A DNA stretch of 64,000 nt from Heliopora coerulea (GCA_030142905.1 JASJOG010000056.1:1205501-1269500), one strand, 5' to 3'; positions 51,601 through 64,000 are shown, counted from the first letter of the stretch. Notes: generated from the sequence alone by a model not told the origin. Numbers and translations: made by a program.

Positions 51601-53300
51601 CCCCTTTACGTTTTGGTGAAATTTTTCGACCACAAAAATTATTTCAAATATTACTGTAAAGTATCTGAAAAAAGGGCAAAACCATGTTACTCTGCCTAAA
51701 CTTTCATATTTTTGGCCTATTTGGAAAGTTTGAAATTGGTCGAAAAATCGTCAAAAACCAAAGGTTAACCCCTTTATATTTTGGTGAAATTTTTCGACCA
51801 CTAAAATTATCTCAAATATTGGTGTAAAGTGTCTGAAATAAGGGCAAAACTATGTTACTCGGCCTAAACTTTCTTATTATCTTTCTATTTCGAAAGTTTG
51901 AAATTGGTCGAAAAATGGACAAAGACCAAAGGTTAACCCCTTTACGTTTTGGTGAAATTTTTCGACCACAAAAATTATCTCAAATATTGGTGTAAAGTGT
52001 CTGAAATAAGGGCAAAACTATGTTACTCGGCCTAAACTTTCATATTATCCTTCTATTTCGAAAGTTTGAAATTGGTCGAAAAATGGACAAAAACCAAAGG
52101 TTAACCCATTTACATTTTGGTGAAATTTTTAGACCACAAAAATTATCTCAAATATTGGTGTAAAGTGTCTGAAATAAGGGCAAAACTATATTACTCTGTT
52201 TAAACCTTCATATTTTGGGCCGATTTTCAAAGTTTGAAATTGGTCGAAAAATGGACAAAAACCAAAGGTTAACCCATTTACGTTTTTGTGAAATTTTTCG
52301 ACAACAAAAATTATCTCAAATATTGGTGTAAAGTGTCTGAAATAAGGGCAAAACTATGTTACTCGGCCTAAACTTTCATATTTTGGGTATATTTTCAAAG
52401 TTTGAAATTGGTCGAAAAATGGACCAAAACCAAAGGTTAACCCATTTACGTTTTGGTGAAATTTTTCGACCACAAAAATTATCTCAAATATTGGTGTAAA
52501 GTGTCTGAAATAAGGGCAAAACTATGTTACTCGGCCTAAACTTTCATATTATCTTTCTATTTCGAAAGTTTGAAATTGGTCGAAAAATAGTCGAAAACCA
52601 AAGGTTAACCCCTTTACATTTTGGTGAAATTTTTCGACCTCAAAAATTATCTCAAATATTAGTGTAAAGTGTCTGAAATAAGGGCAAAACTATGTTACTC
52701 GGCCTAAACTTTCATATTATCTTTCTATTTCGAAAGTTTGAAATTGGTCGAAAAATGGTCAAAAACCAAAGTTTAACCCCTTTACTTTTTGGTGAAATTT
52801 TTCGACCACAAAAATTATCTCAAATATTGGTGTAAAGTGTCTGAAATAAGGGCAAAACTATGTTACTCGGCCTAAACTTTCATATTATCTTTCTATTTCG
52901 AAATTTTGAAATTGGTCGAAAAATGGACAAAAACCAAAGGTTAACCCCTTTACGTTTTGGTGAAATTTTTCGACCTCAAAAATTATCTCAAATATTAGTG
53001 TAAAGTGTACGAAATCAGGGACATACCATGTTATTCGGCCTAAACTTTCATATTTAGGGCCTATTTTCAAAGTTAAAATTCGTCGAAAAATGGATAAAAA
53101 ACCAAAGGTTAACCCCTTTACTTTTTGGTCAAATATTTCGACCGCAAAAGTTACCTCAAATATTAGGGTAAAGTATCTGAAATAAGGGCAAAACTATGTT
53201 ACTCGGCCTAAACTTTCATATTATCTTTCTATTTCGAAAGTTTGAAATTGGTCGAAAAATGGTCAAAAACCAAAGTTTAACCCCTTTACATTTTGGTGAA
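48677..53300 (+). repeat. Higher-order repeat copy C, partial and rearranged
   Basis: Starts 8,399 bp after copy B with the same marker. The shared TTTTTAGAACACAAAAATTA variant, at 44,571 in B, is at 51,290 here, an offset of 6,719 bp (40 monomers): ten monomers fewer than the unit length. A block near 51.3-52.2 kb is duplicated in C only. Collinearity fades after about 53.3 kb. Confidence 0.75.
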
Positions 53301-56300
53301 ATTTTTCGACCACAAAAATTATCTCAAATATTGGTGTAAAGTGTCTGAAATAAGGGCAAAACTATGTTACTCGGCCTAAACTTTCATATTATCTTTCTAT
53401 TTCGAAAGTTTGAAATTGGTCGAAAAATCGTCAAAAACCAAAGGTTAACCCCTTTACATTTTGGTGAAATTTTTCGACCACTAAAATTATCTCAAATATT
53501 GGTGTAAAGTGTCTGAAATAAGGGCAAAACTATGTTACTCGGCCTAAACTTTCTTATTATCTTTCTATTTCGAAAGTTTGAAATTGGTCGAAAAATGGAC
53601 AAAAACCAAAGGTTAACCCATTTACGTTTTGGTGAAATTTTTCGACCACAAAAATTATCTCAAATATTGGTGTAAAGTGTCTGAAATAAGGGCAAAACTA
53701 TGTTACTCGGCCTAAACTTTCATATTATCTTTCTATTTCGAAAGTTTGAAATTGGTCGAAAAATGGTCAAAAACCAAAGGTTAACCCCTTTACATTTTGG
53801 TGAAATTTTTTGACCACAAAAATTATCTCAAATATTGGTGTAAAGTGTCTGAAATAAGGGCAAAACTATGTTACTCGGCCTAAACTTTCATATTATCTTT
53901 CTATTTCGAAAGTTTGAAATTGGTCGAAAAATGAACAAAGACCAAAGGTTAACCCCTTTACATTTTGGTGAAATTTTTAGAAATAAAAAATTATCTCAAA
54001 TATTGGTGAAAAGTGTCTGAAATAAGGGCAAAACTATGTTACTCGGCCTAAACTTTCATATTATCTTTCTATTTCGAAAGTTTGAAATTGGTCGAAAAAT
54101 AGTGGAAAACCAAAGGTTAACCCCTTTACATTTTGGTGAAATTTTTCGACCACAAAAATTATCTCAAATATTACTGTAAAGTATTTGAAAAAAGGGCAAA
54201 ACCATGTTACTCGGCCTAAACTTTCATATTTTTGGCCTATTTGGAAAGTTTGAAATTGGTCGAAAAATGGACAAAAACCAAAGGTTAACCCATTTACATT
54301 TTGGTGAAATTTTTAGACCACAAAAATTATCTCATATATTGGTGTAAAGTGTCTGAAATAAGGGCAAAACTATATTACTCTGTTTAAACCTTCATATTTG
54401 GGGCCAATTTTCAAAGTTTGAAATTGGTCGAAAAATGGTCAAAAACCAAAGTTTAACCCCTTTACTTTTTGGTGAAATTTTTCGACCACAAAAATTATCT
54501 CAAATATTGGTGTAAAGTGTCTGAAATAAGGGCAAAACTATGTTACTCGGCCTAAACTATCATATTATCTTTCTATTTCGAAAGTTTAAAATTGGTCGAA
54601 GAATGGACAAAAACCAAAGGTTAACCCCTTTACATTTTGGTGAAATTTTTAAACCTCAAAAATTATCTCAAATAATGGCGTAAGGTGTCTGAAATAAGGG
54701 TAAAACTATGTTACTCGGCCTAAACTTTCATATTATCTTTCTATTTCGAAAGTTTGAAATTGGTCGAAAAATCGTCAAAAACCAAAGTTTAACCCCTCTT
54801 TACATTTTGGTGAAATTTTCCGACCACAAAAATTATTTCAAATATTGGTGTAAAGTGTCTGAAATAAGGGCAAAACTATGTTACTCGGCCTAAACTTTCA
54901 TATTATCTTTCTATTTCGAAAGTTTGAAATTGGTCGAAAAATGGACAAAAACCAAAGGTTAACCCCTTTACGTTTTGGTGAAATTTTTCGACCACAAAAA
55001 TTATCTCAAATATTACTGTAAAGTATCTGAAAAAAGGGCAAAACCATGTTACTCTGCCTAAACTTTCATATTTTTGGCCTATTTGGAAAGTTTGAAATTG
55101 GTCGAAAAATCGTCAAAAACCAAAGGTTAACCCCTTTATATTTTGGTGAAATTTTTCGACCACTAAAATTATCTCAAATATTGGTGTAAAGTGTCTGAAA
55201 TAAGGGCAAAACTATGTTACTCGGCCTAAACTTTCATATTATCTTTCTATTTCGAAAGTTTGAAATTGGTCGAAAAATGGACAAAAACCAAAGGTTAACC
55301 CCTTTACATTTTGGTGAAATTTTTCGACCACAAAAATTATCTCAAATATTACTGTAAAGTATCTGAAAAAAGGGCAAAACCATGTTACTCGGCCTAAACT
55401 TTCATATTTTTGGCCTATTTGGAAAGTTTGAAATTGGTCGAAAAATCGTCAAAAACCAAAGGTTAACCCCTTTATATTTTGGTGAAATTTTTCGACCACT
55501 AAAATTATCTCAAATATTGGTGTAAAGTGTCTGAAATAAGGGCAAAACTATGTTACTCGGCCTAAACTTTCTTATTATCTTTCTATTTCGAAAGTTTGAA
55601 ATTGGTCGAAAAATGGACAAAGACCAAAGGTTAACCCCTTTACGTTTTGGTGAAATTTTTCGACCACAAAAATTATCTCAAATATTGGTGTAAAGTATCT
55701 GAAATAAGGGCAAAACTATGTTACTCGGCCTAAACTTTCATATTATCTTTCTATTTCGAAAGTTTGAAATTGGTCGAAAAATGGTCAAAAACCAAAGGTT
55801 AACCCCTTTACTTTTTGGTGAAATTTTTCGACCACAAAAATTATCTCAAATATTGGTGTAAAGTGTCTGAAATAAGGGCAAAACTATGTTACTCGGCCTA
55901 AACTTTCTTATTATCTTTCTATTTCGAAAGTTTGAAATTGGTCGAAAAATCGTCAAAAACCAAAGGTTAACCCCTTTATATATTGGAGAAATTTTTCGAC
56001 CACTAAAATTATCTCAAATATTGGTGTAAAGTGTCTGAAATAAGGGCAAAACTATGTTACTCGGCCTAAACTTTCTTATTATCTTTCTATTTCGAAAGTT
56101 TGAAATTGGTCGAAAAATGGACAAAAACCAAAGGTTAACCCCTTTACATTTTGGTGAAATTTTTCGACCACAAAAATTATCTCAAATATTGGTGTAAAGT
56201 GTCTGAAATAAGGGCAAAACTATGTTACTCGGCCTAAACTTTCTTATTATCTTTCTATTTCAAAGTTTGAAATTGGTCGAAAAATGGTCAAAAACCAAAG

Positions 56301-59300
56301 GTTAACCCCTTTACATTTTGGTGAAATTTTTCGACCACAAAAATTATCTCAAATATTGGTGTAAAGTGTCTGAAATAAGGGCAAAACTATGTTACTCGGC
56401 CTAAACTTTCATATTATCTTTCTATTTCGAAAGTTTGAAATTGGTCGAAAAATGAACAAAGACCAAAGGTTAACCCCTTTACATTTTGGTGAAATTTTTC
56501 GACCTCAAAAATTATCTCAAATATTGGTGTAAAGTGTCTGAAATAAGGGCAAAACTATGTTACTCGGCCTAAACTTTCATATTATCTTTCTATTTCGAAA
56601 GTTTGAAATTGGTCGAAAAATGGACAAAAACCAAAGGTTAACCCCTTTACATTTTGGTGAAATTTTTCGACCACAAAAATTATCTCAAATATTACTGTAA
56701 AGTATTTGAAAAAAGGGCAAAACCATGTTACTCTGCCTAAACTTTCATATTTTTGGCCTATTTGGAAAGTTTGAAATTGGTCGAAAAATGGACAAAAACC
56801 AAAGGTTAACCCCTTTACATTTTGGTGAAATTTTTCGACCACAAAAATTATCTCAAATATTGGTGTAAAGTGTCTGAAATAAGGGCAAAACTATGTTACT
56901 CTGTTTAAACCTTCATATTTGGGGCCAATTTTCAAAGTTTGAAATTGGTCGAAAAATGGTCAAAAACCAAAGGTTTAACCCCTTTACTTTTTGGTGAAAT
57001 TTTTCGACCACAAAAATTATCTCAAATATTGGTGTAAAGTGTCTGAAATAAGGGCAAAACTATGTTACTCGGCCTAAACTTTCATATTATCTTTCTATTT
57101 CGAAAGTTTGAAATTGGTCGAAAAATGGACAAAAACCAAAGGTTAACCCCTTTACATTTTGGTGAAATTTTTAAACCTCAAAAATTATCTCAAATAATGG
57201 CGTAAGGTGTCTGAAATAAGGGTAAAACTATGTTACTCGGCCTAAACTTTCATATTATCTTTCTATTTCGAAAGTTTGAAATTGGTCGAAAAATCGTCAA
57301 AAACCAAAGGTTAACCCCTCTTTACATTTTGGTGAAATTTTTCGACCTCAAAAATTATCTCAAATATTGGTGTAAAGTGTCTGAAATAAGGGCAAAACTA
57401 TGTTACTCGGCCTAAACTTTCATATTATCTTTCTATTTCGAAAGTTTGAAATTGGTCGAAAAATGGACAAAAACCAAAGGTTAACCCCTTTACATTTTGG
57501 TGAAATTTTTCGACCACAAAAATTATCTCAAATATTACTGTAAAGTATCTGAAAAAAGGGCAAAACCATGTTACTCTGCCTAAACTTTCATATTTTTGGC
57601 CTATTTGGAAAGTTTGAAATTGGTCGAAAAATCGTCAAAAACCAAAGGTTAACCCCTTTATATTTTGGTGAAATTTTTCGACCACTAAAATTATCTCAAA
57701 TATTGGTGTAAAGTGTCTGAAATAAGGGCAAAACTATGTTACTCGGCCTAAACTTTCATATTATCTTTCTATTTCGAAAGTTTGAAATTGGTCGAAAAAT
57801 GGACAAAAACCAAAGGTTAACCCCTTTACGTTTTGGTGAAATTTTTCGACCACAAAAATTATCTCAAATATTGGTGTAAAGTATCTGAAAAAAGGGCAAA
57901 ACCATGTTACTCTGCCTAAACTTTCATATTTTTGGCCTATTTGGAAAGTTTGAAATTGGTCGAAAAATGGTCAAAAACCAAAGGTTAACCCCTTTACATT
58001 TTGGTGAAATTTTTCGACCACAAAAATTATCTCAAATATTGGTGTAAAGTGTCTGAAATAAGGGCAAAACTATGTTACTCGGCCTAAACTTTCTTATTAT
58101 CTTTCTATTTCGAAAGTTTGAAATTGGTCGAAAAATGGACAAAAACCAAAGGTTAACCCCTTTACGTTTTGGTGAAATTTTTCGACCACAAAAATTATCT
58201 CAAATATTGGTGTAAAGTGTCTGAAATAAGGGCAAAACTATGTTACTCGGCCTAAACTTTCATATTATCCTTCTATTTGGAAAGTTTGAAATTGGTCGAA
58301 AAATGGACAAAAACCAAAGGTTAACCCCTTTACATTTTGGTGAAATTTTTAGACCACAAAAATTATCTCAAATATTGGTGTAAAGTGTCTGAAATAAGGG
58401 CAAAACTATGTTACTCGGCCTAAACTTTCATATTATCTTTCTATTTCGAAAGTTTGAAATTGGTCGAAAAATGGACAAAAACCAAAGGTTAACCCATTTA
58501 CGTTTTGGTGAAATTTTTCGACCACAAAAATTATCTCAAATATTGGTGTAAAGTGTCTGAAATAAGGGCAAAACTATGTTACTCGGCCTAAACTTTCATA
58601 TTATCTTTCTATTTCGAAAGTTTGAAATTGGTCGAAAAATGGACAAAAACCAAAGGTTAACCCCTTTACATTTTGGTGAAATTTTTCGACCACAAAAATT
58701 ATTTCAAATATTACTGTAAAGTATCTGAAAAAAGGGCAAAACCATGTTACTCTGCCTAAACTTTCATATTTTTGGCCTATTTGGAAAGTTTGAAATTGGT
58801 CGAAAAATCGTCAAAAACCAAAGGTTAACCCCTTTATATTTTGGTGAAATTTTTCGACCACTAAAATTATCTCAAATATTGGTGTAAAGTGTCTGAAATA
58901 AGGGCAAAACTATGTTACTCGGCCTAAACTTTCTTATTATCTTTCTATTTCGAAAGTTTGAAATTGGTCGAAAAATGGACAAAGACCAAAGGTTAACCCC
59001 TTTACGTTTTGGTGAAATTTTTCGACCACAAAAATTATCTCAAATATTGGTGTAAAGTGTCTGAAATAAGGGCAAAACTATGTTACTCGGCCTAAACTTT
59101 CATATTATCTTTCTATTTGGAAAGTTTGAAATTGGTCGAAAAATGGACAAAAACCAAAGGTTAACCCCTTTACATTTTGGTGAAATTTTTAGACCACAAA
59201 AATTATCTCAAATATTGGTGTAAAGTGTCTGAAATAAGGGCAAAACTATATTACTCTGTTTAAACCTTCATATTTTGGGCCAATTTTCAAAGTTTGAAAT

Positions 59301-62300
59301 TGGTCGAAAAATGGACCAAAACCAAAGGTTAACCCATTTACGTTTTGGTGAAATTTTTCGACCACAAAAATTATCTCAAATATTGGTGTAAAGTGTCTGA
59401 AATAAGCGCAAAACTATGTTACTCGGCCTAAACTATCATATTATCTTTCTATTTCGAAAGTTTAAAATTGGTCGAAAAATGGACAAAAACCAAAGGTTAA
59501 CCCCTTTACATTTTGGTGAAATTTTTAAACCTCAAAAATTATCTCAAATAATGGCGTAAGGTGTCTGAAATAAGGGTAAAACTATGTTACTCGGCCTAAA
59601 CTTTCATATTATCTTTCTATTTCGAAAGTTTGAAATTGGTCGAAAAATCGTCAAAAACCAAAGTTTAACCCCTCTTTACATTTTGGTGAAATTTTTCGAC
59701 CACAAAAATTATTTCAAATATTGGTGTAAAGTGTCTGAAATAAGGGCAAAACTATGTTACTCGGCCTAAACTTTCATATTATCTTTCTATTTCGAAAGTT
59801 TGAAATTGGTCGAAAAATGGACAAAAACCAAAGGTTAACCCCTTTACGTTTTGGTGAAATTTTTCGACCACAAAAATTATTTCAAATATTACTGTAAAGT
59901 ATCTGAAAAAAGGGCAAAACCATGTTACTCTGCCTAAACTTTCATATTTTTGGCCTATTTGGAAAGTTTGAAATTGGTCGAAAAATCGTCAAAAACCAAA
60001 GGTTAACCCCTTTATATTTTGGTGAAATTTTTCGACCACTAAAATTATCTCAAATATTGGTGTAAAGTGTCTGAAATAAGGGCAAAACTATGTTACTCGG
60101 CCTAAACTTTCTTATTATCTTTCTATTTCGAAAGTTTGAAATTGGTCGAAAAATGGACAAAAACCAAAGGTTAACCCCTTTACGTATATTGGTGAAATTT
60201 TTCGACCTCAAAAATTATCTCAAATATTAGTGTAAAGTGTCTGAAATAAGGGCAAAACTATGTTACTCGGCCTAAACTTTCATATTTTCGGCCTATTTTC
60301 AAAGTTTGAAATTGGTCGAAAAATGGTCAAAAACCAAAGGTTAACCCCTTTACATTTTGGTGAAATTTTTCGACCACAAAAATTATCTCAAATATTGGTG
60401 TAAAGTGTCTGAAATAAGGGCAAAACTATGTTACTCGGCCTAAACTTTCATATTATCTTTCTATTTCGAAAGTTTGAAATTGGTCGAAAAATGGACAAAA
60501 ACCAAAGGTTAACCCCTTTAAGTTTTGGTGAAATTTTTCGACCTCAAAAATTATCTCAAATATTGGTGTAAAGTGTCTGAAATAAGGGCAAAACTATGTT
60601 ACTCGGCCTAAACTTTCATATTATCTTTCTATTTCGAAAGTTTGAAATTGGTCGAAAAATGGACAAAAACCAAAGGTTAACCCCTTTACATTTTGGTGAA
60701 ATTTTTCGACCTCAAAAATTATCTCAAATATTGGTGTAAAGTGTCTGAAATAAGGGAAAAACTATGTTACTCGGCCTAAACTTTCATATTATCTGGGTAT
60801 ATTTTCAAAGTTTGAAATTGGTCGAAAAATGGTCAAAAACCAAAGTTTAACCCCTTTACTTTTTGGTGAAATTTTTCGACCACAAAAATTATCTCAAATA
60901 TTGGTGTAAAGTGTCTGAAATAAGGGCAAAACTATGTTACTCGGCCTAAACTTTCTTATTATCTTTCTATTTGGAAAGTTTGAAATTGGTCGAAAAATCG
61001 TCAAAAACCAAAGGTTAACCCCTTTATATATTGGAGAAATTTTTCGACCACTAAAATTATCTCAAATATTGGTGTAGAGTGTCACAAATAAGGGCAAAAC
61101 TATGTTACTCGGCCTAAACTTTCATATTATCTTTCTATTTCGAAAGTTTGAAATTGGTCGAAAAATGGACAAAAACCAAAGGTTAACCCCTTTACATTTT
61201 GGTGAAATTTTTCGACCTCAAAAATTATCTCAAATATTGGTGTAAAGTGTCTGAAATAAGGGCAAAACTATGTTACTCGGCCTAAACTTTCATATTATCT
61301 TTCTATTTCGAAAGTTTGAAATTGGTCGAAAAATGGTCAAAAACCAAAGTTTAACCCCTTTACATTTTGGTGAAATTTTTCGACTACAAAAATTATCTCA
61401 AATATTGGTGTAAAGTGTCTGAAATAAGGGCAAAACTATGTTACTCGGCCTAAACTTTCATATTATCTTTCTATTTCGAAAGTTTGAAATTGGTCGAAAA
61501 ATCGTCAAAAACCAAAGGTTAACCCCTTTATATATTGGAGAAATTTTTCGACCACTAAAATTATCTCAAATATTGGTGTAAAGTGTCTGAAATAAGGGCA
61601 AAACTATGTTACTCGGCCTAAACTTTCTTATTATCTTTCTATTTCGAAAGTTTGAAATTGGTCGAAAAATGGACAAAAACCAAAGGTTAACCCCTTTACG
61701 TTTTGGTGAAATTTTTCGACCTCAAAAATTATCTCAAATATTAGTGTAAAGTGTACGAAATCAGGGACATACCATGTTATTCGGCCTAAACTTTCAAATT
61801 TAGGGCCTATTTTCAAAGTTAAAATTCGTCGAAAAATGGATAAAAAACCAAAGGTTAACCCCTTTACTTTTTGGTCAAATATTTCGACCGCAAAAGTTAC
61901 CTCAAATATTAGTGTAAAGTATCTGAAATAAGGGCAAAACTATGTTACTCGGCCTAAACTTTCTTATTATCTTTCTATTTCGAATGTTTGAAATTGGTCG
62001 AAAAATGGACAAAGACCAAAGGTTAACCCCTTTACATTTTGGTGAAATTTTTCGACCACAAAAATTATCTCAAATATTGGTGTAAAGTGTCTGAAATAAG
62101 GGCAAAACTATGTTACTCGGCCTAAACTTTCATATTATCTTTCTATTTCGAAAGTTTGAAATTGGTCGAAAAATGGACAAAAACCAAAGGTTAACCCCTT
62201 TACATTTTGGTGAAATTTTTCGACCACAAAAATTATCTCAAATATTGGTGTAAAGTGTCTGAAATAAGAGCAAAACTATGTTACTCGGCCTAAACTTTCA

Positions 62301-64000
62301 TATTTTCGGCCAATTTTCAAAGTTTGAAATTAGTCGAAAAATGGTCAAAAAGCAAAGGTTAACCCCTTTACATTTTGGTGAAATTTTTCGACCACAAAAA
62401 TTATCTCAAATATTAGTGTAAAGTGTCTGAAATAAGGGCAAAACTATTTTACTCGGCCTAAACTTTCATATTTTCGGCCAATTTGGAAAGTTTGAAATTA
62501 GTCGAAAAATGGTCAAAAACCAAAGGTTAACCCCTTTACATTTTGGTGAAATTTTTCGACCACAAAAATTATCTCAAATATTACTGTAAAGGGTCTAAAA
62601 TAAGGGCAAAACTATGTTACATCGATCTAAACTTTCATATTTTCGGCCTATTTGGAAAGTTTGAAATTGGTCGAAAAATCGTCAAAAACCAAAGGTTTAC
62701 CCCTTTATATTTTGGTGAAATTTTTCGACCACTAAAATTATCTCAAATATTGGTGTAAAGTGTCTGAAATAAGGGCAAAACTATGTTACTCGGCCTAAAC
62801 TTTCATATTATCTTTCTATTTCGAAAGTTTGAAATTGGTCGAAAAATGGATAAAAAACCAAAGGTTAACCCCTTTACATTTTGGTGAAATTTTTCGACCT
62901 CAAAAATTATCTCAAATATTACTGTAAAGTGTACGAAATCAGGGACATACCATGTTATTCGGCCTAAACTTTCATATTTAGGGCCTATTTTCAAAGTTAA
63001 AATTCGTCGAAAAATGGATAAAAAACCAAAGGTTAACCCCTTTACTTTTTGGTCAAATATTTCGACCGCAAAAGTTACCTCAAATATTAGTGTAAAGTAT
63101 CTGAAATAAGGGCAAAACTATGTTACTCGGACTAAACTTTCTTATTATCTTTCTATTTGCAAAGTTTGAAATTGGTCGAAAAATGGACAAAGACCAAAGG
63201 TTAACCCCTTTACATTTTGGTGAAATTTTTCGACCTCAAAAATTATCTCAAATATTACTGTAAAGTATCTGAAAAAAGGGCAAAACCATGTTACTCTGCC
63301 TAAACTTTCATATTTTTGGCCTATTTGGAAAGTTTGAAATTGGTCAAAAAATCTTCAAAAACCAAAGGTTTACCCCTTTATATTTTGGTGAAATTTTTCG
63401 ACCACTAAAATTATCTCAAATATTGGTGTAAAGTGTCTGAAATAAGGGCAAAACTATGTTACTCGGCCTAAACTATCATATTATCTTTCTATTTCGAAAG
63501 TTTGAAATTGGTCGAAAAATGGACAAAAACCAAAGGTTAACCCCTTTACGTTTTGGTGAAATTTTTCGACCACAAAAATTATCTCAAATATTACTGTAAA
63601 GTATCTGAAAAAAGGGTAAAACAATGTTACTCTGCCTAAACTTTCATATTTTTGGCCTATTTGGAAAGTTTGAAATTGGTCGAAAAATCGTCAAAAACCA
63701 AAGGTTAACCCCTTTATATTTTGGTGAAATTTTTCGACCACTAAAATTATCTCAAATATTGGTGTAAAGTGTCTGAAATAAGGGCAAAACTATGTTACTC
63801 GGCCTAAACTTTCATATTTTCGGCCTATTTTCAAAGTTTGAAATTGGTCGAAAAATGGTCAAAAACCAAAGGTTAACCCCTTTACATTTTGGTGAAATTT
63901 TTCGACCACAAAAATTATCTCAAATATTACTGTAAAGTATCTGAAAAAAGGGCAAAACCATGTTACTCTGCCTAAACTTTCATATTTTTGGCCTATTTGG
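53301..64000 (+). repeat. Satellite with shorter 14/15-monomer periodicity
   Basis: Here the CCCCTCTTTACA variant monomer recurs with spacings of 2,522 and 2,354 bp (frames starting 54,708, 57,230 and 59,584), about 15 and 14 monomers. ACGAAATCAGGG monomers occur at about 61,753 and 62,932, seven monomers apart. The 48-50-monomer marker with GAAATACGTCG is absent, so this block is not a simple fourth copy. Confidence 0.7.

Larger units (their letters stand above)
28870..64000 (+). repeat. 168-bp satellite array, plus orientation, about 209 monomers, runs off the window
   Basis: The landmark CCAAAGGTTAACCCC recurs every 168 bp (for example 29,746, 29,914, 30,082). Counting from CCAAAGG, landmarks are TTTGGTGAAATTTTTCGACC (23-42), TTATCTCAAATATTGGTG (50-67), AAATAAGGGCAAAACTATG (79-97), TTACTCGGCCTAAACTTTC (98-116) and AGTTTGAAATTGGTCGAAAA (138-157). 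Hand-counted G+C is about 32%. Variant classes differ mostly at positions 77-137: TATCTTTCTATTTCGAAAG, TTTTGGCCTATTTGGAAAG with CTGAAAAAAGGG, TTTGGGTATATTTTCAAAG, TTTCGGCCTATTTTCAAAG, and a distinct ACGAAATCAGGGACATACC class. Single-base and few-base indels are rare. Open frames of 61-86 codons recur but are consequences of the repeat. Confidence 0.97.

Noticed and set aside
32211..62994. Recurring open frames of 61-86 codons in the satellite (both strands), identical in several places
   Set aside because: They recur at the monomer or higher-order period, arise wherever variants remove a stop, and have no domain or start context. They are by-products of the repeat.
28870..64000. CRISPR array
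   Set aside because: Regular spacing, but there are no unique spacers: the whole 168 bp repeats. The DNA is eukaryotic.
28870..64000. CENP-B box within the monomers
   Set aside because: I looked for the TTCGnnnnAnnCGGG core around the TTTCGACC and TTTCGAAAG sites and found no match. Centromere candidacy therefore does not rest on it.
28870..64000. Telomeric or rDNA repeats
   Set aside because: No TTAGGG runs or rRNA-like segments occur; the 168-bp unit is unrelated.

Overview
The window is eukaryotic, animal DNA: one intron-rich gene on the + strand, followed by a long satellite array. Every exon is flanked by AG/GT splice signals, introns are A+T-rich with long pyrimidine tracts, and many short non-autonomous transposons and tRNA-derived SINEs sit inside them. 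The gene is the orthologue of vertebrate NSMAF (FAN, factor associated with neutral sphingomyelinase activation). Divergence from the vertebrate protein, plus the style of the SINEs and dispersed repeats, suggests an early-branching animal, perhaps an anthozoan cnidarian. That placement is an inference and is weak.

Layout: (1) 1-24,767: an NSMAF/FAN-like gene. I placed 34 coding exons; together they give one open frame of 2,547 nt (848 codons plus stop). The first exons, carrying roughly the N-terminal 75 residues, lie upstream of the window. Domain order is N-terminal region, GRAM, BEACH, linker, WD40 repeats. (2) Inside the introns: at least four tRNA-like or SINE pieces, five or more terminal-inverted-repeat or fold-back elements, the 3' end of a Penelope-like/GIY-YIG retroelement, microsatellites and a small family of roughly 65-90 bp dispersed repeats. 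(3) 24,768-27,045: 3' UTR and non-coding DNA with no recognisable gene. (4) 27,046-64,000: about 37 kb of satellite DNA with a 168-bp monomer, still running at the right edge. The first nine or so monomers (27,296-28,866) point the opposite way to the remaining ~209 and are more diverged.

The most notable structure is the satellite. Monomers are about 32% G+C by hand count. They form a higher-order repeat: marker monomers recur at 8,067 bp and 8,399 bp, which is 48 and 50 monomers. Smaller 7-, 10- and 14/15-monomer duplications are nested inside. Each monomer junction carries a nested dyad symmetry around an 8-bp palindrome. Monomer length, homogeneity, higher-order organisation, diverged and inverted edge, and dyad content all resemble centromeric or pericentromeric satellites of other animals. 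Centromere function is inferred and cannot be shown from sequence alone. Nothing in the satellite looks protein-coding.

The gene and the satellite show no functional connection. Their interest is positional: a conserved signalling-scaffold gene ends about 2.3 kb from the first satellite-like sequence.
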